Assembly: GCA_021234155.1 (NCBI GenBank)
Contig: JAJEKV010000006.1
Coordinates: forward strand, 1,612,001-1,676,000
DNA length: 64,000 bases
Source: Isoetes taiwanensis
Lineage: Eukaryota; Streptophyta; Lycopodiopsida; Isoetales; Isoetaceae
Direction: 5' to 3'
The position numbers were made by a program, and so were the translations under genes. The notes beneath the pieces are model-generated. The model saw only the letters and a program-made list of their open reading frames with translations, ran no database searches and was not told the origin of the DNA. Of this stretch, positions 1 through 12,137 are shown piece after piece (the stretch's first letter is position 1; the number at the start of each line of letters is the position of its first letter).

Positions 1-1096
1 CATCTTCTCTTGCTTCTAGTGTCCCATCCCATCCTCCCCTATGTGTTGATCTGGGACTCATGTGGTAAATAGTCAGATGTTTGTTCAATTTGGTACTTGT
101 GAACTTTATCTCTTAGGTAGGATTGAAGCCTCTGACTAGCAGGATTTGATGTTCATGATCAGCCATCTATGTTTGGATTATAGATTTTTATATATATATT
201 CTCGGCGTGGTGTTATAACCTCCGAGGCAGCACCAGTTGAAATTGGTTGGCTGTCTAATTTGTATATTTTCTCAGTGTGGCATTTGATGGCCTCTGGGAT
301 ACCTATGGGGAGTCTTGCCCCAATTTGTCGGCTATTTGTTATTTATTTTCTCGGCGTGGCATTGTAGCCTCCGAGGTAGCATCATATGGATGTTCTTTCT
401 AGTTCAGTGATGTTTCTTTATGTTGGTTTTCTAGTCTCTATTCGAATGGATGACTCATGGATATGTTTTCTAGTTGGCTATATCATGAAAGTCCCTAAGA
501 TCACTTACTAACATTTAATTGGGGAGCAATTTTGAGCTTGCAGGTTTTTTTTTTGGTCTCAATTAGCACTTTTGTGATCGTTGTCATACCTTTCGAAAAT
601 TGTGACGAGACGAGAACTCTCTGCTTGCATACATATGTTCTTCACAAACATGAATATGGGATCGTGACAGTATTGTGCGAAGGGCTCTTGAAGGCCTATT
701 GATTGCCATATAAAGAAGGTTACCTTATCCACGATCTTTGCCTTGGTTCGATATTTATAGCAGATGGATTATACTTTTATCTTTTATTATCATTTGATAT
801 GCTCTCGATGATTGTCTAGTTTCGGAGCATTTTCTATATCAATGATTTTCAAATTCCTTAACCTAGTGGGGGGGAGCCAATTTGTACTCAATGATTTTTC
901 AAAGAGCTCAATGAGAATACCACTTATGTGTTGATCTAGGACCCATCCTAAGAATGAGAAAAGTGTGTAGTAACCCTTTGACAAAATTACATTGAAAATC
1001 TATCTATCGTTTATTATAGGAAAAAAAAAATATCCAAACATAATAATAGTGCCCAGAGTTGATGGGTATTAGTACAGTGTAAGAGATCTATAGAAG
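1..1096. other. Non-coding stretch with a short diverged tandem repeat
   Basis: No credible gene is seen. Between 201 and about 420 there are three diverged units spaced 70-79 bp apart (starting near 201, 271 and 350). Each opens with ctcggcgtgg or ctcagtgtgg and is followed by a cctccgagg or cctctgggat block. The remainder is AT-rich sequence without recognised motifs. Confidence 0.5.
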
Positions 1097-1869
1097 TTAT
1101 GGGGCTATTTCATCACGTAGAATCTCTTTGTAGATTACATTTGGAGTGAACCTCCTTTTATTTTTTAGCAGTGTTCCTTGTTTTGAGGTATCTTGAATGT
1201 GTGTGGTGCATCTTGAGAATGCGACATAGAGCTGACCATGTGTGAAAACTGGCGTTGGTAGGTAGATGCCAACGGAGGTCATGGACTGACCTTGTGACTG
1301 TTTATGGTCATCGAGAATGCAAGTCGCATGAGGAACTATCTTCGCTTGAAGGGGAGGAGGTCGATGTCTGATGGCTTTAGGGTTATCCTTGGTATGAGGA
1401 CCCGTGTTCCTTTGTAGGTGCCTTGTGATTATCTTTGCATCTGTGATCCTTGGGTGCGCTTTGATGACGCGAAGGCAGGTGCCGTTGCGTAGACCGGCCC
1501 TCGGGTTCATGTTTCTGAGTAGGATGATGATTGCATCGTCCTTGATGTGCAGCTTATACGGTGGCATGCTAGAAGGTGTCAGATGGTTGATGAACTCGAT
1601 TGAAAAATCCCTTGTAGCATCTTCGCCTTCTGCAATAATGGCATTTATCCTCCTATACGTATGGAGTTGTCCATTCAACCTTAGAAGCACCTTATCGTTG
1701 ATCTCAGCGTGTCTTCATTCTTTGGTGTTAGGATGGCCTTGTCATACAACAGGGGCACATTTGCCTTCGTTATTTTCTTATCGAAGATGCTGTCAATCAG
1801 GTCGTCTTCGACAACACATTCTTTGTGTATCTTCACCAAGTTGTAGTCGAGCCCTAACTCATTGTTCAT
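1097..1869 (-). pseudogene. Helitron helicase (PIF1-like) C-terminal relic
   Basis: The minus-strand translation matches the C-terminal third of the PIF1-family helicase carried by autonomous Helitrons. The motif order is the AILTPKNED strand, an IILLRNMNPRAGLRNGT block, a degraded KSQGQ motif (here KQSQGQ), then VGIYLPTPVFTHGQLYVAFSR, split here as GIYLPTPVFTHG plus QLYVAFSRC, and a C-terminal VIYKEIL. Two overlapping frames (1681-1869 and 1097-1690) imply a frameshift near 1690. The N-terminal helicase motifs and the Rep endonuclease are missing. The orientation is opposite to the Helitron 3' end at 9929-9956, so the two need not be one element. Confidence 0.8.
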
Positions 1870-2039
1870 CTGCCTTTCTTCAAAAAGTTCAAGTATGATG
1901 TAGAAATTTCTCTACTAACAGACGGCATACTTAGCTATATCCTGTTGTTTTAAAATCACCAGATTGATACATAGCCACTTGATAACCACTGCTCAAATTC
2001 TTTCAAAAATTGTGCATCACATACATACAAAGATATATA
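1870..2039. other. Short spacer, nothing recognised
   Basis: AT-rich sequence between the Helitron relic and the Ty3 relic. No motif was identified, and an LTR was looked for by eye and not found. Confidence 0.4.
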
Positions 2040-2079
2040 ATGTATTTTCGAGATCCTCTTCATATTCGTCCATAAACTG

Positions 2080-2960
2080 AGTTTCTAGACATACGGAACG
2101 TATTGAGCTCTTGCATTGTAGGAATCTGGCTGCCTAGCTCTACTATAGTTGATAGTCTTGTGGGATTCACGTCAAATTTCATCACTGGTGTAGTTGATAT
2201 ACCCTTTCTTGCAAAGCAGTTGAGGGATCCGGAGTGGTGGCCAACTGAAATCGCAGCGTGGGTAGAATGTATTCAAAAGGCATCAAGGCCTCTTGACCAT
2301 AAATGAGCTTAAAAGGTGTTTGCCCAGTAGCAATTCTATAAGTGATGTTGTAAGCCTAAAAAAATGAAGACAGTTTTTCTTGCCAATCTTGTCGAAAAGT
2401 GTCACAAATTTCTTCAAAATAGAGACCGACATCTTATGATTGGTGCTTTCCGCAAGGCCATTGCCCTGAGGATAATATGGCTGCTTTTCCTGTGATGAAG
2501 ATGGAGATAATCTGTTAGCTCTTTATGGTGTGATTCACAAAATGGACAGTATGATCACTAACAAGTTATGTGGGACATCCAAATGGGGTGATGACATGCA
2601 TGTAGAGTACTGGCGCCATGCTGGTTGCTATGTTGTTTGACAGAATACAAGCTTCAGCCCACTTGGTGGCATAATCCGTAAAGACAAAGGTATAACGAGC
2701 GGGATAACAGCAAGTGGGTGGATCAATAGGACCAACAAAGTCAATACCCCATTTACTGAAGGAAAGGGGCGTGACGACCGGGGTTAATGGTAGAGCATCA
2801 CGGGTCGTGGGTCGGTCGACTCGTTGATATATATCACACGTGCGAGCATGAGCATCTTTGAACAGCTTGGACCAATAATATCCTGCTAAGAGGATCTTCT
2901 GTGCCGTGTTATTAGCACTAAAATGATCACCACTCAAGCCTTCATGTACTTGGGTATTTC
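2080..2960 (-). pseudogene. Ty3 integrase relic
   Basis: The zinc-binding head (H-H-C-C type; HFSANNTAQKILLAGYYW, then C-x2-Y..C-like remains) is followed by the core FSKWGIDFVGPIDPP and VFTDYATKWAEA. Near 2270-2330 the C-terminal hallmark TPFKLIYGQEALMPFEYI is still legible. The core Asp in GIDFVGP and in FTDYATKW is present, but stops and frame changes occur around 2520 and 2200. Confidence 0.8.
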
Positions 2961-3239
2961 ATGAGGAAGAAGGCATCGACCCAAAATCATATTCTTACCT
3001 CGTTTATAAAGATGTCCTGCTACCATGGTATAGTCACAGACTTCATGAAGGAATTGCTATCTGCATATGCGCAGTTTCTCATGAGAGAGTGTGGGATCTG
3101 CATGAGGAAAAATGTCGGATAATAAGTACTGCTGATATTCATGGAACCAATGAGGCGTGGCCGTGAGCAAAAAAGTTGGGCATCATGAAAAGTATCCAAA
3201 ACATCAGAAGAGGGATCATCCGTGTGGATGCGTGAGAGA

Positions 3240-4440
3240 TAATCAGGTACAATATGAGATTTCCCTGGTTTGTGAATTATATGAAAAGGAGCAAACTCCT
3301 ATAAGATGACAAACCAAAGCGCTATGTGGCCCATGGGCATGGTGTTGTTGATCAAATACAAAAGAGCCCATGATGGACAAAAAACTTGATTTGGCTACCC
3401 AGAAAATAGTGTCTAAGATGTTGAACACAAAAAATGAGACCCAATGCTTCGCTTTCCGTGGCAGAATAATGTTTCTCCGCAGGGTTGAGTTTTCTGCTAG
3501 CAAAACAGATAGATTTGTCCTTGTGAGGTTCATGCTCTTGAGAGAGAACAACATCAATCGCAAAGGCTGAAACATTGACATGGACATGAAAAAGTTTATC
3601 CCACTGAGGGGAACAAGAACCCTAGCCTGAATGAGTAAAATCTTTAACTGCTAAAAAGCAGCATCTGCCTTGGAATTTCAAGCCCAATTAGATTTATCTC
3701 ATGTGAGTTTGTGGATAGGATCAGCTTTCTCTGCCAACCCAGGAATAAAGATAGTATAGTAATTGACTTTGCCAAGAAAGGATCTGGTCTCTTTAATATT
3801 TGTGAGAACCTGAGCGAACACAACTGATCCTTGATGGATTGGTGGTGATGCCTTGCTTGTTGACGACATGACCAAGGAGAACTCTAGAAGTGATGCAAAA
3901 AGTACATTTTTCAGGATCGAGGCTGATGCAAGATTCATTACGCTTTTGAAAAACAAGTTCCAATTTGGAAAGATGATCCTCCTTACTGTAAGCCAAAAAG
4001 TCATCCGGAAAGATTTGAAGAAAAGCATTATCATTCATGTAATCCTGAAAAACAGAAAGCATAATGTGTTGAAAGGTAGATGAAGAATTTGAGAAACCAA
4101 AGAGTACTACTTTGTAGGCAAAGCTGCCCCATGGCATGGTGAATGTAGTTTTCAGTTGATCCTCGGAATGAATGGAGATTTGATTGTAGCTAGAAAAGCC
4201 ATCCATGAAGGAGTACATTTCGTGGCCAGCCACTTATTCAAAGACTTTATCTGTGGAAGGTAGCAAAAAATGGTCATGCTCTGTGGCCTGATTGAGTTTA
4301 TGGTAGTCCACGCAGATGCAAATCTTACCATTGTGCTTAAGAGCAATAACAATGGGGCTCACCCATTCTGAATGTTTGACCTCATAAATAAGTTTGGCAA
4401 CGATGGGTTGAGCCTATATTATCGTTGCTAGATTGGGCGA
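3240..4440 (-). pseudogene. Ty3 reverse transcriptase and RNase H relic
   Basis: The RT begins near 4400 with SEWVSPIVIALKHNGKIC and CVDYHKLNQAT, then HEMYSFMDGFSSYNQI, KTTFTMPWGSFAYKV and FGFSNSSSTFQHIM, all standard Ty3 RT blocks. The catalytic box that normally reads YxDD or FMDD is FPDDF here, so the proline may be inactivating. The RNase H part (about 3240-3640) shows a VLSQEHEPHKDKSICFASRK block and a SATESEALGLIF block in shifted frames. Multiple frame changes and stops show that the pol gene is dead. Confidence 0.8.
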
Positions 4441-4560
4441 GAGTCAGGATTGGTAGTAATAGTCAGCTCACCTAACTCTTTCTTGATGCCTCGTAAATCT
4501 TTGTAGCTCCAGGCGACCATTGATTGGCCCCAACTCTTAATGCAGTGCATGTTTGAAGAA

Positions 4561-7333
4561 TTGGATCTTTTGTGGAAAGCTTCAGGCTCTGGCCCTGATT
4601 CTGCAATGGGTGCACATTTTCAGGCCCTTATAAACCAAAGTCTTCGAGTTCCCAGCACTGTCTCTACCTATACGGAATCACATCAATGTCTATGGCATCT
4701 AGTAAGGTTTCCTCCAGGATAACTACCATTCAAGACCTTCTGGATGAGACCTCCCAGCAATAGTACATCAACTTTTTTAATTTGGGATTATCCGGTATGG
4801 CCAAAAAGTTTTTTGGATTTTTTTTTAGTCTAATTTCCTAAGGTTTAGGGGGAGTTTGGCTGCCTGAAATTTTTCCGATGACCCAAAAATCAGTAATTTA
4901 CATTTTCTACGATTTCGAAAGGTAATTTCAGAGAATTTCTAACTGCCATGTGATCTTTTTCTGGAAATATTCTGGTGAAGGGGGGGCGGGATATAAGGTC
5001 TTACGAGGCTAGCCCTGCGTGGAGCTATCCGGTGTGCATGCCACGAATCTCAGATCCATATTCCTGGCTGGATATTGTGTAGGGCGCCACAATGTATAGA
5101 TGCGCCATCTAGCAGACAGGCAGTTTCGGCCAGTCCAATCGGCTATTTTGCAACTTTGTGTGGTATGAGGTGCAGATCATGGGTCGGATTCAGAGCAGAA
5201 AAACCATCCATAAGGTATGATTGCATCTCTTTTTCTCAGTTGATTAATCTTTCTTTTTGTTGATACAAAATCCATAGGAGGTTTTTTCATGGATTCAAGC
5301 AAGAGGAGATGGATATCTGACTCATAAGATAGTTTCAAGAGTCAAATTTTGCAACAAATATGGGTCTAAGGCTCGGTTTCAAACCTCTGCTCCAGCTTGG
5401 TCGGAACTGTAGAGGCATGAGCGTCTTGAACTGGAATTTGTAAGTTTCTTCATAAATCCATTTGTTTCTTCAAAATTTGTGTCTTCACGAAGTATCTCTA
5501 CCTCTGTATAAGCCATATAAGGTGGATCTAGATCAATTTCTATGTTGTGGCTGCATGATTCCTGCTAGAACTAGAATAATCTACCAGACAGTCTTGCATT
5601 TCGTTTCCCTTATTGCTATGATTCTTATTGGGACCATCTTTTGTTGAAATTTCTATGTAGATATGTATGCCATTGGATATTCACCCAATTCTGATAGCAG
5701 TCTGCTTTTATAGTCTGCTTTTATTGTAGAGTTCGTTGTCAAGCTCTGTAGAATCTTAATGTAGAATCTCAGGAAATAGAGGGCAATAAGTGGTAAACTT
5801 TGAATGCAAACAAATAGATATCTGTTTATTCTCAGGCAAATTTTATAAGGGGATTTTTAGCCCCCGAAAAGGTTTCTGATTTGTTAAAAATCCAAAATGA
5901 AAAATTTAGCCAATTGTAGGATTTCAAGGAAGGTGTATTCCGGCAAACATGGCATGCAAGCCACGAATCCATGACTAACATTCCTCTCTATCTTTTATCT
6001 GCTTCTTCTTTTCTAGCATTTAGAGGCACCTGAAGGGAGACAAAATGCCATAGCTAATTGGTGCAGGATGTTTGTTCTCCGGCAGGTGTAGATTTTTGCA
6101 AGTCTTAAGAGTTTCCAAGGATATTCATCTTCATGTTTGCAGAGATTTAGTTCATGTTTATGATACGGTTCAAGCAGCTAGCGGCCTCCAAGAATTTCCT
6201 GCTCAAGATGGAATTGCCAACTTCAGGTATTGTATTCTTTTCTAGAACCAAGGAGTTGTTTGGTTCTTTTGAGCAGAAACATGGTAAGCTGCCCGTTCGA
6301 GATAAACACGCATATCTTTTTCTACTAGATCAATCCATGTTGACGAAATGCAACTTTTGATTGTGATGTTGTCGGAGATGCTTTCGTATTGGAGAAGGAA
6401 AACCGAGATGCTGCCGCAAAATGATTTGCAAGAAAATTGCTGCTCTGATGCTTTTTGTGACAAGATGATTTCTAGGTTATAAATGATCGTTGGACCTTCA
6501 AAAAATGATGATGTTCATCTTTGAAGCATTTCTGCATGTTTGCAAGTCTATTGTTGGAGCTTCCCATACCAATCAAGTCATATTGCAACGCCCTTCTTTC
6601 TTGAAGTTTATAAGAGGTAATTATGGAGCTTATTGTTAAATCTTCTTTTCCATTCCAAGTGGTTTTCTCTTTAGCACAAAATTGCTAAGTTTAATGCATC
6701 TATATCCGCTACTTAGTCTATTGCAATTGAATTCCATCTTTCTCTTTGCAGATAGATAGATCTATCTATCTTTACTGATAAGCTTTGATTCCATTATTTT
6801 CTTCTTCCTTATCTTCATGGTTCAATGCATGGGCCCATAATGGTCGTGCAGATGCAGAATGCTTATTGCATAGACAATGTAGATTATGAGTTGTTATTTT
6901 GACAGACCTGTTGCATCATTTGCAACTGCACAGAAAAACAAGAACTGTTGCAGTAGGTTGATACTGACGCTGATGCAAATGTATTGAGTTTCATAGACAA
7001 TTGGGCATGATTGGACATGATATGTCCTTATATCATCTACACTCTTGATGAAGCTTGATGTGAAGAATTTTTTTGCCTCTGGCCTGGTGGTAAAAACTGA
7101 GAAAATAGTTATGAACAAACATTTCAAATCTGTTATAATAGGCGACCAAACAATTGCTTGGCACATGGTCAATGCTACTTTTGTTGGTCAATGCTACTTT
7201 TTGTTTCTACTAAATGATCATGTAAAGGTACCGGTCTCACTATTAATCCTTATGTTTTGTAGAGGCTACTTGGTGCCCCCACAATAACTTAATTAGTTTT
7301 GACCATTCTTTCTGCACCCATGGCAATACAAGG
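4561..7333. other. Long stretch with no supported gene
   Basis: Only short frames are present, without domain-like composition. There are scattered splice-like sites but no frame that joins into a recognisable protein. Some of this may be decayed repeat or intron of the PPR relic downstream, but the sequence alone does not show it. Confidence 0.4.
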
Positions 7334-7590
7334 GGCTACGTACCAGATATTGTCATCTACAGTTCGCTTATAAATGGAGTCTGCAAAGCCTACACACATT
7401 CATTTGACAGATTGCTGGAGCAAATCTAGCAAGCAGGATACATGGCTGAGACAAAGATGGCACTATACAATAATGAGCTCTTTCCTTATAGCATTATAAG
7501 GGCTATTGCATTTGGGCTCATTTGTACAACACTTGGAACAGCTCTCAATGTTATAAAAAATCTTTGTTATGTACCGATTGCCATGTAAAT
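7334..7590 (+). pseudogene. P-class PPR motif relic
   Basis: From 7334 the plus strand reads GYVPDIVIYSSLINGVCKA, which matches the canonical P-class PPR stretch (G.xPDxVTYxSLIxGxCKA). The following helix region SFDRLLEQI is cut by a TAG, after which the frame continues with QAGYMAETKMALYNNELF and a short hydrophobic run. Only about one and a half 35-residue repeats can be read. This is probably a fragment of a decayed P-type PPR or RF-like gene, unrelated to the PLS-type PPR gene at 40 kb. Confidence 0.4.
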
Positions 7591-8551
7591 AGCAGGATCA
7601 TTTCAAAGGTGACTGACAGAGACATTGTAAAAACCAATATCTCTTACTTGAAACAATGTCCTTGATGTATTTTTTTCAATACACGATCAAACTTGCTTTT
7701 TTAATTTAGATTATTTTATCATTTAGCATCTACTTTGAGATTGACCCAGAATAGTTGGTGATTATGATGCCGGAAAGTGTTAATGCGGAAAGTGTTAATG
7801 CTGTAGCTGCAATATTTATTTTTCAAGTTGGTCAAATAGAGTTGATGACATTGGAACATGCGCAGAAAGTTGCTGTGGTGGAAGCCGGTGCTGCAAGAGA
7901 AAGATATGATGCAAGATAAGCATTGATGCCACGTATGATGCATGTCATGCAAAGAAAAATGCTTATTTTGGACCACGATTACTTGATTATGAGATCTATT
8001 CACTTTAGGAATTATCAAGAAACTAAATCGTGGCCTCATGACAAAGATGATCAAGACGGGTGCTTTTGACGACTGCTTTTTCTTTCTCTACTAATGGGTA
8101 ATCCCAAGTAACTCTGCGGATATTCAAAAGAGTAGAGTGCATGCAGCATAGTGATTGGCCTTAATCCACACATTCTTTTGTTTGTTGATGTCGCTACCAT
8201 TATATATGATACATGTGAGGATTTGGAACCTATTGAGCGGTTGGGAAGCGTAGAGGATGATATTAGGATTTCCAAAAGTCTGCAACATGGGCAGGGTAGT
8301 CCAAAGTCAATCATAAGTGTGAAAAGGAATATCTTGCATGTTCGCCAGACATCCCTGAGTTTGGTGTTGTAGTCTTCTGAGATAAGACCATTCTAAGTTC
8401 TGTCTCCTTACTGTATCATTCAAGTTGTTGAATGGTAATTTAAAACGATACCGAGCATATTCTATAGACGCCTTATAAATGCCTTATAGATGCAGATGTT
8501 ACGAGAATCATATATATTGTAGCCTAACATATAGGTTTTCTTGCAGGCATA
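7591..8551. other. No gene seen
   Basis: AT-rich, with only short non-conserved frames. Nothing recognised. Confidence 0.4.
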
Positions 8552-8727
8552 ATGCTACCATGTGATATAGGCATTTGAACCTATTGGACGTAATCTAAAT
8601 GCAAATTCAGTAAAACGTGGTTGTAAGACTTGCCTCACTATGCTACCATGTGATATAGGCATTTGAACCTATTGGACGTAATCTAAATGCAAATTCAGTA
8701 AAACGTGGTTGTAAGACTTGCCTCACT
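8552..8727. repeat. 88-bp perfect tandem duplication
   Basis: Positions 8552-8639 and 8640-8727 appear identical by eye. Each starts atgctaccatgtgatatagg and ends ttgcctcact. Perfect identity suggests a recent local duplication or an assembly artefact. Confidence 0.9.
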
Positions 8728-9928
8728 ATTTCTCTACTTCTTTCTGGTGGCAAGGGTTTGAACCAGGGTTGTTTGATTATTGAAACATTGGTTCATGGCC
8801 TATATAGAAGCTTTGTGGGTTTTGTTTGCATGTCATAAATCAGTTTGAGAAAATGCTGCAGTTGGTCAGTTATGATAAACATATCAAATTGTTTATCATT
8901 TCTAGATGATGCACAGGAATTGTGCTTCACAACCATGTAAGAAATTTTTACACAGTAACTGCTGGGTGTTATAGCTTCCTAACCATCACATGTTTTCTAT
9001 TGTTATAAGTATTGCAATTGTACAACTTATTTATTTTGATGTGGTCAATTCTTGGTTCGATATGTTATGTATTTTTAACACTAACCACATAAAAAAACAA
9101 AGCAATCATTAGACATTGCATTTCAAATAACAATAATGTTTCTACAAAATGAGTACAATAGTATATACTCCTATACACCATGGAGATAACTTTGGAAGTT
9201 CAAGCTTCATACACCTTGTGCCCAAACAAAGAATTTGCCATACATCTACCCCCTCTTCAAATCTTTGCCACTCTTATATCTCACTCTGCCAACTTCCTAT
9301 AGCACTTGCATTCTTGGATGGACCCCAATTAAATTACATAGAAACACATATCCCCTCTCTAAATAATAACAAATAAAATTTGTATTCATAAAATGTTATT
9401 TGTCTTGCTACTTTATATTTATGGATCCAATTTAGTTACATAGAAACAAACAAATAAAGTTTATATTCGTAAAATGTTATTTGTCTTGCTACATATTTAT
9501 ATCATTCTGCATGAGAAGAAAATTGGTGATAGTTCATTTTACATTGTGTCAAAGAACTCACATGCTAATATCAAATTGCTGCATAAAAATCACAGATTAA
9601 AAGTAGACAACAAAGTCTGGTGCACACAGGAACATTATACTTAAAATATTTCATTATCCATTCAGCCTCAACATAACAGGTGGTTGTTAAACTATTGAGT
9701 AGTTCATACTAAACAATAGTTTGAGCTTAAACATGTTGAATGGTTCATTCAGGAAAATATTGAGCTCTTTCTCCACAACATTCGGTAATACCACACTATC
9801 ACAACTATGCTCAATTTTGATAGGCAAGTATGTTTCTGTACCATTATATCTAAGTCCAAAAAGCCATAATTTCAAGAACAACTTCCACCCCTAAACAAAA
9901 ATAACAACCAAAATCCATATTTACTAAA
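8728..9928. other. Presumed non-autonomous Helitron interior or intergenic DNA
   Basis: No protein-coding potential. Two similar segments lie about 85 bp apart near 9365-9490 (sharing aaaatgttatttgtcttgct). The right border is the Helitron 3' terminus at 9929-9956. I could not find a convincing 5' TC terminus, so the length of that Helitron is unknown. Confidence 0.4.
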
Positions 9929-9956
9929 GCCCGGCAACGCCGGGCAATGTTACTAG
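9929..9956 (+). mobile_element. Helitron 3' terminus (hairpin plus CTAG)
   Basis: A perfect 7-bp stem gcccggc-aac-gccgggc (9929-9945) is followed after 7 nt by CTAG (9953-9956) and then a T. This is the textbook plant Helitron 3' end: a GC-rich hairpin about 10 nt before CTRR, inserted between A and T. The element therefore lies to the left, on the plus strand. The matching 5' TC end was not located. Confidence 0.8.
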
Positions 9957-9962
9957 TTAATA

Positions 9963-10318
9963 TTAATCAAGAAGAAGCTTGCAGTCCTTTCCCATAAAAG
10001 AAATCTCCCATTGCCATCTCTTCCTCACATCACTCCGCAAAGGATACTCCCTCTGATCCTCATCAGCAATCATAGGTTTCCATTCTACATGAAGTCCATT
10101 ATCAGCCTTCCCAACCTTCTCGCCAAGCTCTCTATGAGTATAAGCAACATGTAACCGGCTGTATTCTGCAATTACAGGAATCCCAAGATAAACTAATGAA
10201 TGGTATCAAAGACCATCTGGACCTCTGATGTTCTCCAAAAGAAACTCCAAGATCTCATCACTCAGAAAGGTCATCTCGAAGAGTAGCTTCAAGGGAAACA
10301 CAACACCATTCGGGCCAC
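9963..10318 (-). pseudogene. C-terminal exon of an unrecognised conserved gene
   Basis: The minus-strand frame begins at a splice-acceptor-like cag (10319-10321) and runs through well-formed coding composition (PNGVVFPLKLLFEMTF, DEILEFLLENIRGPDG, IPVIAEYSRLHVAYTH, KRWQWEISFMGKDCKLLLD) to a TAA at 9963-9965. One in-frame TGA near 10212 stands where a Trp codon would fit, so this is likely a nonsense-mutated fragment. I do not recognise the family. The Helitron 3' end stops 6 nt beyond the stop codon, so the Helitron landed at the gene's 3' edge or the exon lies in the flanking DNA by chance. It overlaps slightly with the plus-strand relic that follows. Confidence 0.45.
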
Positions 10319-10319
10319 C

Positions 10320-11660
10320 TGTGAAGAATTAAAAAGGGCTCAGAAGGCCATGGCTCAGTTGGAGGCAATCCACGCTCCACTACAGGTTCATGTCCACATT
10401 CTCCAAGATTAGCTCACGTCCAAGGATCAGATTCTTCAAGATACCTTGGCACACTGCCGTAGCCTTCAAGAAGAATTCCAAACTTAGAAAAGTGTCAACA
10501 TGCAACAACAGCTCCGCACCACTGAATTAGAAAGCCTGGTCATGGCTGCCCATGTACAGGTTAAATCCTTGGAAACCCAATTGCAAAATTCTGTTAAGCA
10601 GAAAATCATTGATGATACAGAATTTGTTGGTCTCCAACTTCAACTCTCTTCCATGGGTGCCTCTCCCTTTCATAGCGCTCACCCTCATCGAAAGCTTAAA
10701 GAACTCAAGCACATGGTGGATGAGAAGACCAATCAAATCCAGGATTTGAAACACTAGCTCCAGGAAGCGAAACAGTGTGTAGAAGATGCCAAGGCCAACA
10801 CGAAAATGTACTCTGTTCTTGCCAAGCACATATGCATGGATTATCCCCTTTCCATGGGATACCTTGACTATATAAAATCACAGCGGCATCCTTTTCTTAT
10901 ACGATGGCTCAGTGCATCTGGCTTAGTCGAAGGAGCTCTCATGGTCAGCGTCTTTGACCTGGATTCACCTTAAAAGAAAGAGGCGTGCTGTGTGCCCTGG
11001 TTAACTTTCAGTTGCTTCCTGCCGAAGATCTGTTTTTCATTTTTTGAACAGTCCAACCCATGGCTTATGTTCTACATGATTTTTTCTGGCTCATTCTCAT
11101 GGAAAATTCTCAGAAAACCACCCCGAGGCATTCACGAAAAATCAGGCAGCTGTATTGTTACTTCAAAAGGACAACCACTACCTCTCTGATCCAACGGCCA
11201 CGACCATGCTCCTAAACGAATATGTGCTAGAGCTTCATTCACATCTCACACTCTGGGCACAAGAGGCTCTTGAATGTGCTCAAGCCCATCTACATCACAA
11301 TTATGGCATTGGCTATGCACAGATGTTCCTCCAGTGTGTTGGTACTCTAAATATTCTCCGTATATATTTGGAGAATAAAGTTATTCCACTGGAATGAGAA
11401 TCGTCCCCACTCGAGACACTGATGCCACCTCAAGATTGGGAAACGCTCTGCAAATAGTTGGATCTAGCCTTGGTAACAGAGTTTCGTGCTTAGTCCCAGG
11501 ATAAGCATATGCATCCTCCTCCACGATCCAGTCCTTATGCTTCTCTTGGCATTCCTCCACAGCGTGGGTACATGACCACCTACTGACGTTCTTCTTTTTG
11601 GACACGTACATTGGCTGCTTACAGTGAGTGGACTCCTATGCACATCACCGTGGATCTTTG
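10320..11660 (+). pseudogene. Coiled-coil, possibly gag-like relic
   Basis: The plus-strand reading shows heptad-rich segments (EELKRAQKAMAQLEAIHA; ELESLVMAAHVQVKSLETQL; RKLKELKHMVDEKTNQIQDL) and then a globular part (NEYVLELHSHLTLWAQEAL; YAQMFLQCVGTLNILRIYLE). In-frame TAG codons at 10410, 10485 and 10755 sit where Gln would fit. A coiled coil followed by a compact helical domain is compatible with a retrotransposon gag, but no zinc knuckle is visible. It could instead be a decayed host coiled-coil gene. The identity is uncertain; the existence of former coding sequence is more secure. Confidence 0.45.
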
Positions 11661-12137
11661 ATGACATCCATGCTTTGTCCGAAGATACGCGTGGAAGGAT
11701 AGTGACACTTTGGATACCACTACCAATTGGATCTACATCCCAAATGAGAAGTCCTGAAAAATGCCTGCCAATGCAGTTGCTGGTTTGTCTCAATTCTTGA
11801 CCCAGGCTGCCACTTCTTCAGATCCAAGATTCGTAACTAAGGAAGACATTGACTCCAATTAATAACTCCATTTGCTCGTCCACATAACTTTTGCTCAACA
11901 ACATTCCCCATTGGCATCACCCTTGATAATCCACTAGGTTTATTAATTTTTTAACAATCGAAGGGATCTCATTAAGGAGACCTCAACTCCCGAGTCTGAA
12001 ATCAACACATTAGTCCTTTTCAAATTGCGCTTGCAAGCATTAACCATAGCACGGATAAATTCAGGATCAATCTTTCTTATTCCTTTGGTCTACTTGTAAT
12101 ACGTTAGTCCTAGAATAGCTATGTCTCAAGTTCGAGA
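11661..12137. other. No gene seen
   Basis: No conserved frame. This separates the coiled-coil relic from a LINE fragment. Confidence 0.4.

Larger units (their letters stand above)
2040..4560 (-). mobile_element. Degenerate Ty3/gypsy retrotransposon, internal region
   Basis: Reading the minus strand from about 4560 to 2040 gives the Ty3-type pol order: a linker resembling VAWSYKDLRGI, reverse transcriptase, RNase H, zinc-binding integrase head and integrase core. This RT-RNase H-integrase order separates Ty3/gypsy from Ty1/copia. All domains are split by frameshifts and stops. No flanking LTR pair, primer-binding site or polypurine tract was recognised, so the ends given are the limits of recognisable coding and not the element borders. 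Confidence 0.85.

Noticed and set aside
1404-1898. 164-codon plus-strand frame
   Set aside because: Antisense shadow of the Helitron helicase relic.
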